A program made the translations under genes and the position numbers. The notes beneath the pieces were generated by a model. It saw nothing but the letters and a program-made list of their open reading frames with translations, had not been told where the DNA came from and searched no databases. A stretch of 64,000 nucleotides of DNA, taken from positions 14,768,720-14,832,719 of the forward strand of contig OX365950.1 of NCBI GenBank assembly GCA_947247005.1. Reading direction: 5' to 3'. This DNA comes from Spisula solida. Taxonomy: Eukaryota > Mollusca > Bivalvia > Venerida > Mactridae. This document shows, piece after piece, positions 1-11,718 of this stretch (positions within the stretch are counted from its first letter, which is position 1; each line of letters opens with the position of its first letter).

Positions 1-288
1 GATCGAGTTTACAGTTCTACCAGGAGCCCCTTGCCTAATTGAAAGTGCTATGTGTAGTGCTTTGTTTGAGTTATCTCCCATTTAATTCAATATAGAATGT
101 AAGGATTACCTCTATCAGAAAGTGCTTATAATAGGCCTCTTGATGTCTAGACAACGTCCCCCAATTATTGATTTGAATAACCAATAGGAAAGTTAAAGTA
201 TTTTCTGTCAAGTGTTCAATGGATGATCTTCAAATGTATGTTGATTGAATAGTCTGGCAATGTGAAAGATTTTATTTGTTGTATAATT
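1..288. other. No gene seen (left edge)
   Basis: AT-rich unique-looking sequence with no exon, tRNA or repeat that I can recognise. It could be intronic sequence of gene 1 or intergenic. Confidence 0.4.
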
Positions 289-1447
289 AAGGTATAACTA
301 TTGGTTGCTCCATCCATTTCGGCAAGGTGACAGATTTTATTTGTTGTATAATTTAAGGTATAACTAATGGTTGCTCCATCCATTTCGGCAAGGTGACCGA
401 TTTTATTGTATAATTAAGGTATAACTATTGGTTGCTCCATCCATTTCGGCAATGTGACAGATTTTATTGTATAATTAAGGTATAACTATTGGTTGCTCCA
501 TCCATTTCGGCAAGGGGACAGATTTTATTGTATAATTAAGGTATAACAATTGGTTGCTCCATCCATTTTGGCAAGGTGACAGATTTATTTTATGTATAAT
601 TAAGGTTGCTCCATCTATTTCGGCAATGTGACAGATTTTATTGTATAATTAAGGTATAACAATAATTGGTTGCTCCCTCCATTTCGGCAATGTGACAGAT
701 TTTATTGTATAATTAAGGTATAACAATTGATTGCTCCATCCATTTTTGCAATGTGACAGATTTTATTTGTTGTATAATTAAGGTATAACAATTGGTTGCT
801 TCATCCATTTCGGTAATGTGACAGATTTTATTGTATGATTAAGGTAATTACTATTGGTTGCTCCATCCATTTTGGCAATATGACAGATTTTATTTGTTGT
901 ATAATTAAGGTATAACTATTGGTTGCTCCATCCATTTCGGCAATGGGACAGATTTTATTTGATGTATAATTTAAAGGTATAACAATTGGTTGCTCCATCC
1001 ATTTCGGCAATGTGACAGATTTTATTGTATAATTAAGGTATAACAATTGGTTGCTCCATCCATTTCGGCAAGGTGACAGATTTTATTGTATGATTAAGGT
1101 AATTACTATTGGTTGCCCCATCCATTTTGGCAATATGACAGATTTTATTTGTGGATAATTAAGGTATAACTATTGGTTGCTCCATCCATTTCGGCAATGG
1201 GATAGATTTTATTTGATGTATAATTTAAAGGTATAACAATTGGTTGCTCCATCCATTTCGGCAATGTGACAGATTTTATTGTATAATTAAGGTATAACAA
1301 TTGGTTGCTCCATCCATTTCAGCAAGGTGACAGATTTTATTGTATAATTAAGGTATAACAATTGGTTGCTCCATCCATTTCAGCAATGTGACAGATTTTG
1401 TTTGATGTATAACTAAGGTATAACTATTGGTTGCTCCATCCATTTCT
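289..1447. repeat. Tandem array, ~60-bp unit, ~19 copies
   Basis: A unit containing GGTTGCTCCATCCATTTCGG and a following GACAGATTTTATT / TATAATTAAGGTATAAC part is repeated head to tail about 19 times with small indels. Copies near 840-960 and 1085-1205 share private variants (GATTAAGGTAATTACTATT), so blocks of several units were duplicated together. Short open frames on the minus strand come from the repeat and are not genes. Confidence 0.95.
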
Positions 1448-1607
1448 GTCACATGGTCGCAGTGATCTGTCTTAGCGCTATGTGACATCGTTCTACTATG
1501 TAGGATATTTATTGTGCTAATTTATTCTGTATCTGTTGCAAAACTTTCTATGTTGGTTGGTTTCACTGTAATAATTATGAATGCTGAAGATTCCTTAGAA
1601 TTATATG

Positions 1608-1714
1608 ATAACATAGCTAGAATTACATGATAACACAGCTAGAATTACATGATAACACAGTTAGAATGCTAGAATTGCATGATAACACAGCTAGAATTAC
1701 ATGATAACACAGCT
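1608..1714. repeat. Short tandem repeat, ~22-bp unit
   Basis: AGCTAGAATTACATGATAAC is repeated about five times with minor variation. No gene is associated with it. Confidence 0.85.
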
Positions 1715-2593
1715 TTATACAATCCTTTAATATGGAATAATTGAATTACACTTTTTCAAAAATTAGAAATAAAATCAATCTTTTTCACTTTATAATCTTT
1801 ATTTATTAACCTTGAGCCGCAGGTTATATTGGATTGCCAAAAGTTAAATGACCATGGAGGGGCACGTGACATGTTCTCGATGGTTTACGATTTCAAAAAA
1901 AAAATATCCAAAAAAAGAAGCATTTTGTAAGAATGTCGTGAACCAAACTAATTCCATTATTCCATGCGGATAACATCGGTCTTTATCACATTACACTAGT
2001 TAATTTACGAAAGCAGAACTATTCTGAAATTTCACTTTGAACGCTAGACCACGAATCTAAACAGCAGGTGTCTGCAGCTGCATAAGATTCCCAGTCAATA
2101 ATAAATATAGTGGGCAATGGACTACATCCGGTAGAGAACACATCACTAGATTAACAGAAGCATGGTATTGATACATGATGATTTTTTTCTTATTCTTTTG
2201 AATTCGTTCATTCGTTCGGCACATACATTTAACACAAACAAATAATTGGAAGATAATCGGTATTGTCCGATTTTACATGTATTGGAATTATTTTGACAGA
2301 AACATTAATTTAAACTTACACCGGAATAAATTCGAATTGCATCCAAACTGCAAAAACCACATCCTAAACAATAGTATAGAATATATCAAAACTATAATAA
2401 TTCTGTTTGCAGTTATTTTCGATTTTGGCATTATTTTCAATGAAATGAACTATATACTGCCTGTATTTCAAGTGTTTGAGGAGACAGAACCAAGCAGTTA
2501 CTAATCAGCTATCTTGTCAATTTCTAGCACATTGATTATTTTGTTATCAATCTTTCCACTATACTGTAGTCTGCTGATGATAACACTTAATTT
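1715..2593. other. No gene seen
   Basis: AT-rich unique sequence. One 75-codon frame (2277-2504) has no recognisable domain and lysine/asparagine/isoleucine-rich composition typical of chance frames in AT-rich DNA. Confidence 0.4.
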
Positions 2594-2775
2594 AAGCCTT
2601 TGTTTACAAATAAAAATGAAAATTAATGAATTTTAGATGTCCACTTTTGTTTAATCACATGCATATACTTTTAATTTCTACAATGATAACAAATGCAGTG
2701 TTTATATGATCAATGTTTGTTTATTGATAAGGCTAGGTTATCTCCGGTGAGCTATAGGTAGATTTATAAATCTAT
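2594..2775 (+). repeat. Dispersed repeat, copy 1 (pair with 49535-49750)
   Basis: Starts with AAGCCTTTGTTTACAAATAA and carries GATGTCCA, TTTTGTT, GCAGTGTTTATAT, AAGGCTAG and GAGAGCTAT-like blocks in the same order as the copy at 49.5 kb. Unclassified dispersed element. Confidence 0.6.
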
Positions 2776-3014
2776 TATCATCACAATTGTCCTAACTTTA
2801 AGTCCTCACATTTTCCTGAAACACCATCAATACTTTGTCTTCTCTTTTTTCCTGACAGTCTAGCTGGCTACTCAATTGTTTAAGGCTATTGTAGATCGAT
2901 GGAAGTATTTTAGTTTGTGTTACGTAATCAATACAAGACAATGTAAAAATAAAACGTTTGCGCATGTCACATGACCAGTATTTGACTGATACAGTTACTA
3001 TGTTACTGTCGTCA

Positions 3015-3087
3015 GCCCGGGTAGCTCCGTTGGAAGAGCACCTGACTTGCCAGCAGGAGGTTGTGTGTTCGAGCCCGATCCTAGGTA
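3015..3087 (+). repeat. tRNA-like module (tRNA-derived SINE head or tRNA pseudogene)
   Basis: GCCCGGG acceptor-like start, a TAGCTCCGTTGG A-box, an anticodon-arm-like segment and GTTCGAGCCC B-box lie in tRNA order. The 3' acceptor strand CCTAGGT pairs only partly with the 5' strand, so this is more likely a decayed tRNA or SINE head than a functional tRNA. Confidence 0.6.
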
Positions 3088-3986
3088 TATGATTTTATGA
3101 ACCCTAGGTTACATTCTACTAATAGAAAACATCGTTTAAAATGGTGTTCAATCAGTTTTTTTTAAAACAAAATTCTTTTAACAGTTCCATAGAAAGGGTG
3201 TTTTCCTGCCAATCTTTATAATACCAACACAAATTACATTCCCTGAGCAAATTGAGGTCCGGAAATTTGAAAGAAATAAGCAGCAATATGGGTTGTTGCT
3301 AATGTAGTGAAAATCCTTCATTGATACATTAATGTGTGACAAATGATGTTACTGCAGCATGGTGGCATACCAAAACTCAATAAGAATAGTTGTGCTATCG
3401 ATCAGCATTTCAAAGCAGGGTTTTAAGTGTACCCATTATTGTCTGTTGATTGATTAAGATGCTGAACAGTTCTTATTAAAGTGATTATCAATATTGTAGT
3501 GATGTAGTGTATAGTGTACATACAAGTATATAATGTGTCCCTCAGTTGAGATGTTGTAAGACAGGCAAAAGTTCAATACAGTGAGTTCTGTGTAATAGTT
3601 AGAATATATGAACTTATTAAGTAATACTTATGAGTAGCCTATTCAGCTTAGTATCATACTTGTGCCCTTGCTATCCTATCATGTTTATTAACCTGCTTTT
3701 GTCCCTACCCATAATAACTTTTATTGTACTTCCTTGTCCATCCAGTCACAATGGTGTGCCTTATTGGCTCTGTGACCTCTGTGACCAAATCTGGTAATTT
3801 CGACTTACTACACTGCTTCATCTTGCTGAATGCAGCTTTCTCTGGTGCATTATATAAATACTGTGGTAATTGTGACAATGTAAACAGATATTGTGGTTAC
3901 TGTGACTCTGATTCTGTGTAGGAATAATGATAATAATAATTATGTCTTTATGTTCTGTGGATAACATTTTTAGTGACAGTGACTTT
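3088..3986. other. No gene seen
   Basis: AT-rich sequence without recognisable exon. A 65-codon frame at 3724-3921 is cysteine/valine-rich but matches nothing I know and begins to resemble the GTGACTGTGG units of the array that follows. Confidence 0.4.
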
Positions 3987-4503
3987 TGTGTGGCTTTGCA
4001 ACGTGTCTATGAATGTTTTGGGGACTGTGGCCTTAGTCTAGCTTTGTCTACGCATGTTTTTGTGGCAAGGGCTTCAACCAGCTTTGTCTATGAATGTTTT
4101 GGTGCTTGTGGCCTTTGTCTGGCGCTTTGTCTATAAATGTTCTGGTGACGGTGTGGTTTTTGTCTGATTTTATGTTTTGGTGAATGTGGCACTGTCTACC
4201 TTGTCTATGAATGTTTTGGTGCTTGTGGCTTTTGTCTGGCTTTGTCCATGAATGTTTTGGTGACTGCGGCCTTGGTCTATGAATGTTTTGGTGACTGTGG
4301 CTTTGGTCTGGCTTTGTCTATGAATGTTTTTGTGACTATGGCTTTTGTCTAGCTTTGTCTATGAATGTTTTGTGACTATGGATTTTGCCTAGCTTTGTCT
4401 ATGACTGTTTATGTGACTGTGGCTTTTGTTTGACTTTATCGATGTTTTGGTGACTTGGGCTTTTGTTTAGCTTTGTCTATGGATGTTTTTGTGACTGCAG
4501 CTT
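3987..4503. repeat. Tandem array, ~42-bp unit, ~12 copies
   Basis: The unit contains CTTTGTCTATGAATGTTTTG and GTGACTGTGGCTTTTGTCT. Copies are diverged. The array resumes briefly at 4748-4775 after the retroposon at 4506-4747. Confidence 0.9.
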
Positions 4504-4505
4504 TC

Positions 4506-4747
4506 AATTCAATTCAATTCAAATATTTAATGTACAAAAGGCCTCCAGCCCATACACAAAGTATATATATATTAACAATATTATATAGACAAATATATAG
4601 AACCGTATTGCAAAGTGATTTTACCTGCAGCAAAATAACATGGTATAGCAAACAAAATTAGGCTTATAGTACGTATACAGTACAATTGATAGAATAATCG
4701 TTGTTGTTGACTCAAGTACGCTTGCAAGTAAATGTAATATCATTTTC
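4506..4747 (-). mobile_element. Short retroposon fragment (LINE/SINE 3' end), minus orientation
   Basis: The left edge is a (TTCAA)n run, i.e. a (TTGAA)n microsatellite tail on the minus strand, followed by AAAAGGCCTCCAGCCCATAC. The segment interrupts the 42-bp array, and a CAGCTTT target-site duplication can be read on both sides (left CAGCTTT then the TTCAA run; right CAGCTTTTG). A microsatellite tail plus a short direct repeat indicates target-primed retroposition of a 5'-truncated element. Confidence 0.65.
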
Positions 4748-4775
4748 AGCTTTTGTCTAGCTTTGTCTGAGCTTT

Positions 4776-5226
4776 TTCAGCTGACTAAAATTTGGCTATT
4801 TTTGGCTCTGTCTAATGATTGGTATGAACTTTGTCCAGGTGGAGGATAAATTGCATGATAATTATGTTTCAAATTAACACAGACAACTGAGTAGTACTTT
4901 ATTTAAGTGAATAAGCACTATGGTATATACAGATACAATGTTTAAATGAAAGTTATGTAACCACCTATTGACAATCAGTGTTTGTATCGTTATACTTTGA
5001 ATGTTACTATTGATTACCAGATTCCTACCACAAATAATCACTCACCCCATACTGCTATCTTTCTGTGATGTGGAACAACAACTATTCCATTCGTTTCTGT
5101 CTTGTGATCTATCCAATTATTGTGCCATTAGAGTTAATTGTTATATTAAGATTGATCAACAATGAAGACAAAACAACAGATGAGTGTATCAAACTAATAG
5201 TTCATCCAGTAAAGTGACCTTCTTTT
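4776..5226. other. No gene seen
   Basis: AT-rich sequence, no feature recognised. Confidence 0.4.
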
Positions 5227-5524
5227 AATGCCCCCCTATCGATAGATGGGGAGGCATATAGTGATTCACCTGTCCGTCCGTCCGTTCGTCCGTTCGTCCG
5301 TCCGTCCTGGTTAACCCAAATTGACCGTTTCTTCTAGCATTAATATGGCTCGCTACAAAGCTTTCATACTTGCATGGATGTTGTGTATGAACACTCTCCA
5401 CACGCCTGTATCACCTAACCCCATTTTGACCTTCACCTTGACCTAATTTTGGACTTAGACTTATTTATGGACAAGGCTTCCACAGGGGGCATAAGCGTTT
5501 AGTGAACGCAGTCTTGTTCTTCCA
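5227..5524 (+). repeat. Dispersed mollusc-type repeat, family A, copy 1
   Basis: Runs from ATGCCCCCCTATCGATAGAT through GGAGGCATATAGTGATTCAC, a GTCC/GTTC microsatellite, GAACACTCTCCACACGCCT and CACAGGGGGCATAAGCG to GCAGTCTTGTTCTTCC. The copy at 6537-6961 has the same order of blocks. Confidence 0.85.
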
Positions 5525-5659
5525 TGTATTGAGTTAGGCACTTGATAGGCCTTATTGAATTAGCTCTAATTTATATGCATGGCATTGGTGTACTGAGTCA
5601 AAAATTTAAAATAGTCCAAAACTGATTTAAAACTCTACACATGTACACCACTGATGTCT

Positions 5660-5845
5660 ACTCCTGTAGTCGGGTCTTGAAGGTGTCTAAACTTGGCGCC
5701 GAGACCGTCATAGTTTGGAGGAGGTTCCATTCTGGGACAGGTCTCACAAAGAATGTGCTGGCGAGGGTCTGGTCATAGACCCTTTCCTGATAAAGACGGT
5801 GTTGGCTACGTGTCCTGGCATCACTCTTGTGGAAGTATTAAAGTG
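5660..5845 (-). pseudogene. LINE reverse-transcriptase C-terminal remnant
   Basis: Translating the minus strand gives a conserved-looking tail: a basic Arg-rich start, then ...TFFVRPVPEWN, LLQ, VSAPSLDTFKTR and a stop codon (TAG near 5665). An aromatic 'FF-R-x-x-x-WN' core followed by 'V-x-A-x-S-L-x-x-F-K' is the known C-terminus of many animal non-LTR retrotransposon ORF2 proteins. The frame upstream (towards 5850) is broken by a TAA, so only about 55 residues survive. It is a dead 5'-truncated or decayed fragment with no endonuclease or RT catalytic core left. Confidence 0.75.
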
Positions 5846-6175
5846 TCCGTTGTGATGACTGTGACGCCTTACTTTGACTAAGTCATTTTTTCAAACATTG
5901 GCTTTCTATGACTGCATGTGCGTGTTCTGTAAGTGCGTTCTGCATCTTTGCTGTGTATGTGCAAATTCAGTCAAGCCATTTTCTTTTGTTTCTCTTCCAT
6001 ATTTCCGTACCCATGCAATATAAAGTCAATTGCTCTAATTTTGCATCAAAATCACGACCAATATAATTTAGCCCTTTGTGAACCTAATTATCCTACTCTA
6101 ATTTTGAGTAATTATTGTAATTAGTCACATTAATTTTGTAAGGTAAAACGACTAATGTTATTAATTAATTTGCAA

Positions 6176-7275
6176 TTTGGGGGATATAGGTTTGCTCTTG
6201 TCAGTTTGTCAGTCCTTCCAAAAATATTGTGTTGTCTGTAACTTGTCATGTAGTTGTACTACAGTCTTCAAACTTCAGAATGTCAGAATGTGTATTGTGC
6301 ATCACAGTATTTTCATTCAGATCTTACAAGTATAAGCAGAGTTATTGCCCGATGAATAATGAAATTTGATGAAATTTTGCTTGTGTTGTCTCTAACTTGA
6401 GAGGTAATTGTGCTAAAGTCATCAAACTTCATAGGAACTTTAGTCAGCATGTTTATTGTGCACCTCAGTATTTGTATTCAGATCCGACTAGTATAAGCAG
6501 AGTTGTGGCCATTGAAAAGGTCAAATTTGATTATTTTGATGCCCCCGTATCGATAGATCTGGAGGCATATAAGGATTCACCTGTCGTCCATTTGGCCGTC
6601 CCTGGTTAACCCATTGCATTGATATGGCTTATACTTGCATGGATGTTGCATTTGAACACTCTCCACACGCCTATATCACCTGACCTCATTTTGACCTTCA
6701 CATAGACCTAATTTTGGACTTAAAATCGTCTATTATTCTTGTTTAACCCAAATTGATCGTTTGGTCTTACATCCAGACCATCAAGGCACTACTTTCAAAC
6801 TTGGCATACTGGTTTACCATCATAAGCCCCTTGCATTGTCCAAGTCATGTAACACTATCCAACATTTTAACAGAATTATGGCCCTTAATTGAGTTAGATT
6901 TCTTACGGACAAGGCTTCCATGGGGGCATAAGCGTTTTAAATGAAAGCAGTCTTGTTTTCCATGTGTTACTCATTATGAACTTTAAAAGTATTTGAGCGA
7001 CTGTGAGTCTTCAAATTTTGTAGGACTATTTGTCAGTATGTGTAGTTGTCCACCTAATTATGCAGTATTACCGGTGTTAGCAGAGTTGTGGCCCTTGGAA
7101 TAATGAAATTTTGTTTTTGTTTATGATAACTCTGATACATGTAACTATAAGTATGTGCGCTATAGTCGTCAAGCTTAGTCACCATTTGCATGATGAGTTA
7201 TGACCCTTAACATGATTAAAAGGCAAGTGGGGGCACCCGTGTCCTATGGACATATATTTCTAGCTTGTATTGATA
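6176..7275 (+). repeat. Dispersed repeat, family B (with nested family A)
   Basis: Contains repeated blocks of the type CTTGTCATGTAGTTGTACTA / CTTCAAACTTCA and GCAGAGTTGTGGCC, and ends in GGGGGCACCCGTGTCCTATG-GACA-CTAGCTT. That end matches the terminus of the 48.6-49.4 kb element. A family A copy (6537-6961) splits it, so B was resident before A inserted. Confidence 0.65.
6537..6961 (+). repeat. Dispersed mollusc-type repeat, family A, copy 2
   Basis: Same block order as 5227-5524 (CCCCCGTATCGATAGAT, GGAGGCATATAAGGATTCAC, GAACACTCTCCACACGCCT, CATGGGGGCATAAGCG, GCAGTCTTGTTTT), with a longer middle. Nested inside family B. A 70-codon frame here is not a gene. Confidence 0.8.
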
Positions 7276-10035
7276 AATCATACAGTAATAAAATATTTTT
7301 TGTCTAGTATAATTATTATTTCTGTTTAAATAAGTTTCTGTGAACATTAAGGAAATGAAGACTTAGTTAGAATGTTTAGTGACTTTCATGAATTTTCAAA
7401 ATTCCGAAGCATCTTCATTCAATTACTTGACAGCATTCCACTGTGAGCACCTTTTGAAAAGCTTAGCATGTTAGTGAAGTTTTAAGTTACTTCCTCAATT
7501 TAATTGTTCATAACCTTGGTGGTTTATATTGTTTCATTAACACATATTTGTCTGAGTTTAACATGTGAATTCGGTTATAGACTGCCTTGATCTGTAGAAG
7601 CTATGCAATTTCATGCCCTAATTTGGAACTATTTAGTTTCCTCAGACAATTTTCAATGAACTTAATTGGTATGATTTGAAATGTGAGAGTCGATATTCCT
7701 GTAAATTGTTGTATTTTGAAACAGAAAGCTTTGTAGTGAATCATTGCACATCTTCAGGGAAATTATTTTTTCTGTTTTAAGTTTAGTTTTGTAAATCCTT
7801 GTTCGTTTGGTTATCCGATAAGGTTGCTGGCAGAAGTCAAGCGATTAACACTCTTGGTCATTTCTGAAACGCTTTTCAGTGTTTAATCCCATCCAACAAA
7901 AGATAAACTCAGGTCGAAAGCCCAGATGTGGTCATTTCAGTTGCATTTATTTGCATTCAAAAACAAGTTTGTGTTTTTTCTATCTAAATCTTCCAATACT
8001 GGATATCGTAATTGGTTTTTGGCATGGCTTGAAAATAACAAACACTAATAATGTATCACATAATATAACTTTAACTTTTCCTGAAATATCTTGTAAAGGA
8101 GTAATGCTGGAATGTAGGCGTTAGTGTGTAAATTAAATTCATTAAAACTCTTATTAGTGTCACCAAGGGTCTAACTCTTCAGTGTCTAAAATTGAAGTAC
8201 AAATTGGTGTGTAATATGTTTTTGTTGCACTTTAGTTGATAATCTCGAATTCCTCTCTACAGCTGAGTACATGTGATGGTTTTAAGGCAACTTGTCTTGT
8301 AAATGTCATAGAACCAATAAAAGTCGCCTACTTCTAATTGTTTTTAGAAGACATATGAGCTGCTAAAGAAACAACTTTTACAAGGTAGAAGAACCCTCTT
8401 GATGTTCATGGAATGCTTGACTGTTATTAAAATAGAAACATGTTACTATTAGTAACAGGGCTTCATTTATTGGTAAATGTTGATGTTGTTTTGGTTTCTA
8501 TCATGTTTAAATACAGTAAACTCCCTCAAAACCGGACCCTGTTCAGACTGGGCCAAAAGTCCGGTTTTATGGGAGTATCGGTTTTCTGGAAGATGTGTAT
8601 AATGTACACTTTGATATGTTTTCATAGGGACACAGAAATAGATACATGAGAACTACATGTATGTTGTGTGGAACTGTTTCTAATTGCAATTATTATATTA
8701 GTTGTTGACAGTGTAAATGTAAAATCAGTTTAAGAATGATTTGAATCACATTTCTAATGTACATGATCACTTGAATTACTCATTTTTTCGTTGATTATTT
8801 CAAATTTTTCAATCACATAAATTGTGCAAGCCTACAAACCCTGAATTGCAATTCTAAAATATGATCTAGTGCAGTGTATGTTGTAATTAAAACTAGATGA
8901 TATGTTAAGCTCTTCTTTATTCAAATAAAGTTTGTTACAATACTCACCTCAACTACAAAATATAAAACGAAAGGATCGTTGTTCTATTACGTACATATTT
9001 AGTAATTATTTAACCAATTTAATCAATTAACCAACATTAGACTATAAGCCGCAAATTGCCATTCACAACGCGGTTGCCATCGTCTAAATCCCGTAATCAA
9101 CACTTTTGAGCTGAATAACCTGTGATTTTGATCCTTTGTTGTTTTGGGTAATATCATCATCATCATCACGGTGCAGAATGGAAGCAAATTGCATAATCTG
9201 GTCAGAAATACAATGTACAACTTCTTTATTATGCATGAATAACGGTACATGTACAATTAGTCAGTCACGTGGTCCAAGTTGGATAGACATCTCGTATCAC
9301 TGGTTATGAGATTAGAAGCTCGCTGAAGCTCGTGTCTAAATCTTATAACTAGCGATACTCATTGTCTATCCTATACATAACTTACTCTTCTGCAAGCAAC
9401 CAACTGCTTCTTTACAATCCTCATGTTGAGGACATTAAGTGATCCAACTGCTTCGGAGATGTACTCACAATGACAATTAGAACCTTTGGGGGGGGGGGGT
9501 TGTTGAGGACAGGTTCTAATAAAACATCAGGAGCCATTGGGGGCCATAGTGAGAAATTGTTTGTAATTCCACATAGCCGATGAGGAATTTGTCAGTGGGA
9601 CCTCCTGGTTTTAATGTAATTGAGTGTATTTGTCTGACAGGTCTGAATGCATCAAAACTCCTAATAAAATAAGAAGTTATGTTATGAGAAATAATCCTGT
9701 ATGTCATTGTCAGACTCCCCGTATGTCTGTGACAGACTCAATATTTGCCTTTATACAGATAAGTGCTTACTTGGAATCACATTTCATAATTTCTATAGGA
9801 ACTGATATTGAGCAATATCTTCTTCCAATTTGTTGATGTTGAAGTATGCCAAAATGTGTAGTAGAAAAGGAAATTAAGCTTAGATTTGTTATCCTTTTTG
9901 TAATGCTCCATTTATTTATACATGTAATTGGGTTATTGTATAACCAGTGTGTTATCTATAAGATGTAATTTTTTATGAGAAGGCAAGCAAAATTCTGTCA
10001 ACAAAAATTTAAAAACAACTGTAATTACATTATTT
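7276..10035. other. No gene seen; possible short TIR remnants
   Basis: AT-rich sequence. At 8515-8592 a segment starting TACAGTAAACTCCCTCAAAA contains two copies of a CCGGTTTT / AAAACCGG motif in inverted orientation, resembling the end of a pogo-like MITE. A run of ten G at 9488 and a TCATCATCATCATC stretch near 9152 are the only other low-complexity spots. Open frames of 60-81 codons look random. Confidence 0.4.
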
Positions 10036-10112
10036 GTTCTTCAACCAATTTTAACAAGACATCTAACTTAATAGAAGGTTGAGGATCAGGCCATATTCTC
10101 CGTACTATTCAC
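10036..10112 (+). mobile_element. Fragment of the GTCC-ended 251-bp MITE family
   Basis: TAATAGAAGGTTGAGGATCA followed by GGCCATATTCTCCGTACTA resembles the 3' end of the 39336-39586 element and the partial copy at 57.8 kb. Only the terminal part is recognisable. Confidence 0.5.
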
Positions 10113-10115
10113 ACA

Positions 10116-10243
10116 ATGTGATGTTTATATTTACAGGTCTAGGTTACTGTATGGTTGGTACCACATTGATGATATCTACATATTATGTGATGTTTATATT
10201 TACAGGTCTAGGTTACTGTATGGTTGGTACCACATTGATGATA
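10116..10243 (+). repeat. TM3-exon acceptor array, left part (2 copies)
   Basis: Two 69-bp units each contain the intron end (ATGTGATGTTTATATTTACAG) and the first part of the TM3 exon (GTCTAGGTTACTGTATGG...). Acceptor AGs lie at 10136 and 10205. The array continues at 11187 after a transposon insertion. Confidence 0.9.
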
Positions 10244-11184
10244 CAGTCGACACTCGTTATGTCGACATTTTTGGGACCGTCAAAATTATGTCGACATATC
10301 CGAATGTCGACACAACAGGAGCCAACAACTGTGAAAAATTTCCATACCCGTCGAAATTTATAATAACAAAGTCCTTGAGTATTTCTGTCAGTGCCGTTGT
10401 TACATCAGTTGGAACATCAACTAATACATATACGCGATTAAACTGGTGAAAGATCAATTTTATCACACTTACAGTTATCATTAAAACATTTGACCAAGTG
10501 TTTATGAGAGAGTCGAGTTCATAGCCTCGTTTTGAAACAAGTACAGTACGGGATCAGCACCACAAGTATGGATTTTAGCCCTTAACGGTTTCGCTTACGC
10601 AATATTTTAATTGTAAACAATATATTCAATCAACATGCCAAACATCTGAAAGCAACTGATGACATTTCTTTTCTTTGTTAACAATGTAAAGTATATTCAT
10701 TTATACCTATCGGAAATATAACAAGAATGTTGAAATAAATTGTGAAGGCATACAAAAATGTATTTTTGTTCACCTTCCGAGAATCACGCTAGTTCAGCAG
10801 ATTTTTTAATTTCATACGCCGAACTAGGTTACACTTTGTTTACAAACTTAAGATTAAACATCATTCAATTACATTTGCAAACTGTGAACACATTAATTTT
10901 TAACAAACAATGGTTCGAAACAGGAGTATCTTCACGGTTAATTAACAACTTTTCAATTTCAATAGCGTCGACACGATGTCGACACAAACGATAACAATAA
11001 GGTGCGAAAATATCGATTGGGCCAGAAAAGTCGTGTCGATATACGCGGAGTGTCGACACAGGCATGTCGACTAAACCGTCATATTTAAGATAAAATATAG
11101 AGCAACCCAAATCGGGGATTTGAATGTATGTCGACATAACCGAAGTGTCGATACAACCGATGTCGACACAACGAGTTTCAACTG
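10244..11184. mobile_element. Pogo/Tc1-mariner-like non-autonomous element with TA duplication
   Basis: Left end CAGTCGACACTCGTTATGTC; the reverse complement of the right end reads CAGTTGAAACTCGTTGTGTC. The element sits in the dinucleotide TA of a repeat unit (GATGATATCTAC elsewhere), and TA is present on both sides (10242-10243 and 11185-11186). CAGT-starting inverted repeats with TA duplication are characteristic of pogo-type Tc1/mariner elements. Further GTCGACA motifs lie inside. Internal frames of 78 and 90 codons show no DDE transposase features, so it is called non-autonomous. Confidence 0.85.
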
Positions 11185-11186
11185 TA

Positions 11187-11462
11187 TCTACATATTATGT
11201 GATGTTTATATTCCCAGGTCTAGGTTACTGTATGGTTGGTACCACATTGATGATATCTACATATTATGTGATGTTTATATTTACAGGTCTAGGTTACTGT
11301 ATGGTGGGTACCACATTGATGATATCTACATATTATGTGATGTTTATATTTACAGATCTAGGTTACTGTATTGATGATATCTACATATTGTGTGATGTTT
11401 ATATTTACAGGTCTAGGTTACTGTATGGTTGGTACCACATTGATGATATCTACATATTATGT
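11187..11462 (+). repeat. TM3-exon acceptor array, right part (4 copies incl. the exon)
   Basis: Acceptor AGs occur at 11217, 11286, 11355 and 11410, spaced 69, 69 and 55 bp. The last interval is shortened by loss of the TGGTTGGTACCAC part. Each copy holds about 20 bp of intron end plus about 49 bp of exon start. Only the last copy runs on into the rest of the exon and its donor. Confidence 0.92.
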
Positions 11463-11557
11463 GATGGAGGTTACATGGGCAGTATATTATCTAGGTGTAA
11501 CTATATCGTCAGGTTTTGGTGGAAAAATACTTCCATGGGACAACGCAAATGTTTCTG
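11411..11557 (+). CDS. SLC6 transporter gene 1, exon with TM3
   Basis: First recognisable exon of gene 1. It is bounded by TATTTACAG acceptor and G|GTAAGT donor, entry phase 1 and exit phase 1. It encodes a start GLGYCMVGTT, a TM3 helix with the conserved aromatic pair in ISTYYVMEVTWAVYYLG, and the extracellular LPWDN motif followed by a NVS glycosylation sequon completed by the next exon. SLC6 proteins bind substrate with the TM3 tyrosine of 'YY'; that residue is kept. Upstream AGs at 11355, 11286 and 11217 in repeated copies would shift the frame (+55) or require longer inclusions, so the exon-proximal AG is chosen. Exons for TM1-TM2 were not found in the 11.4 kb upstream. Confidence 0.88.
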
Positions 11558-11718
11558 GTAAGTCTTTTAAGTCTGGTTCCCGTTCCCCAATCTTACATTC
11601 CATTAGATTAGGTCCGGCATCATCCAATTAAAATGGATTCTACTACTGGTAAAACAAGATGGCGGGTGTACATTAGTTTATATAGGCATTTTTAAATAAT
11701 CTCCCCAAAACGTATGTT

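Noticed and set aside
3015..3087. Functional tRNA gene
   Set aside because: A and B boxes are good but the acceptor stem pairs poorly, and similar modules recur through the window, so SINE-derived copies are more likely.
1..11400. TM1 and TM2 exons of gene 1
   Set aside because: I looked for GLGN-WRFP, NGGG and G-IP-FFLE type coding stretches on the plus strand and found none; they probably lie before the window. A translated profile search would settle it.
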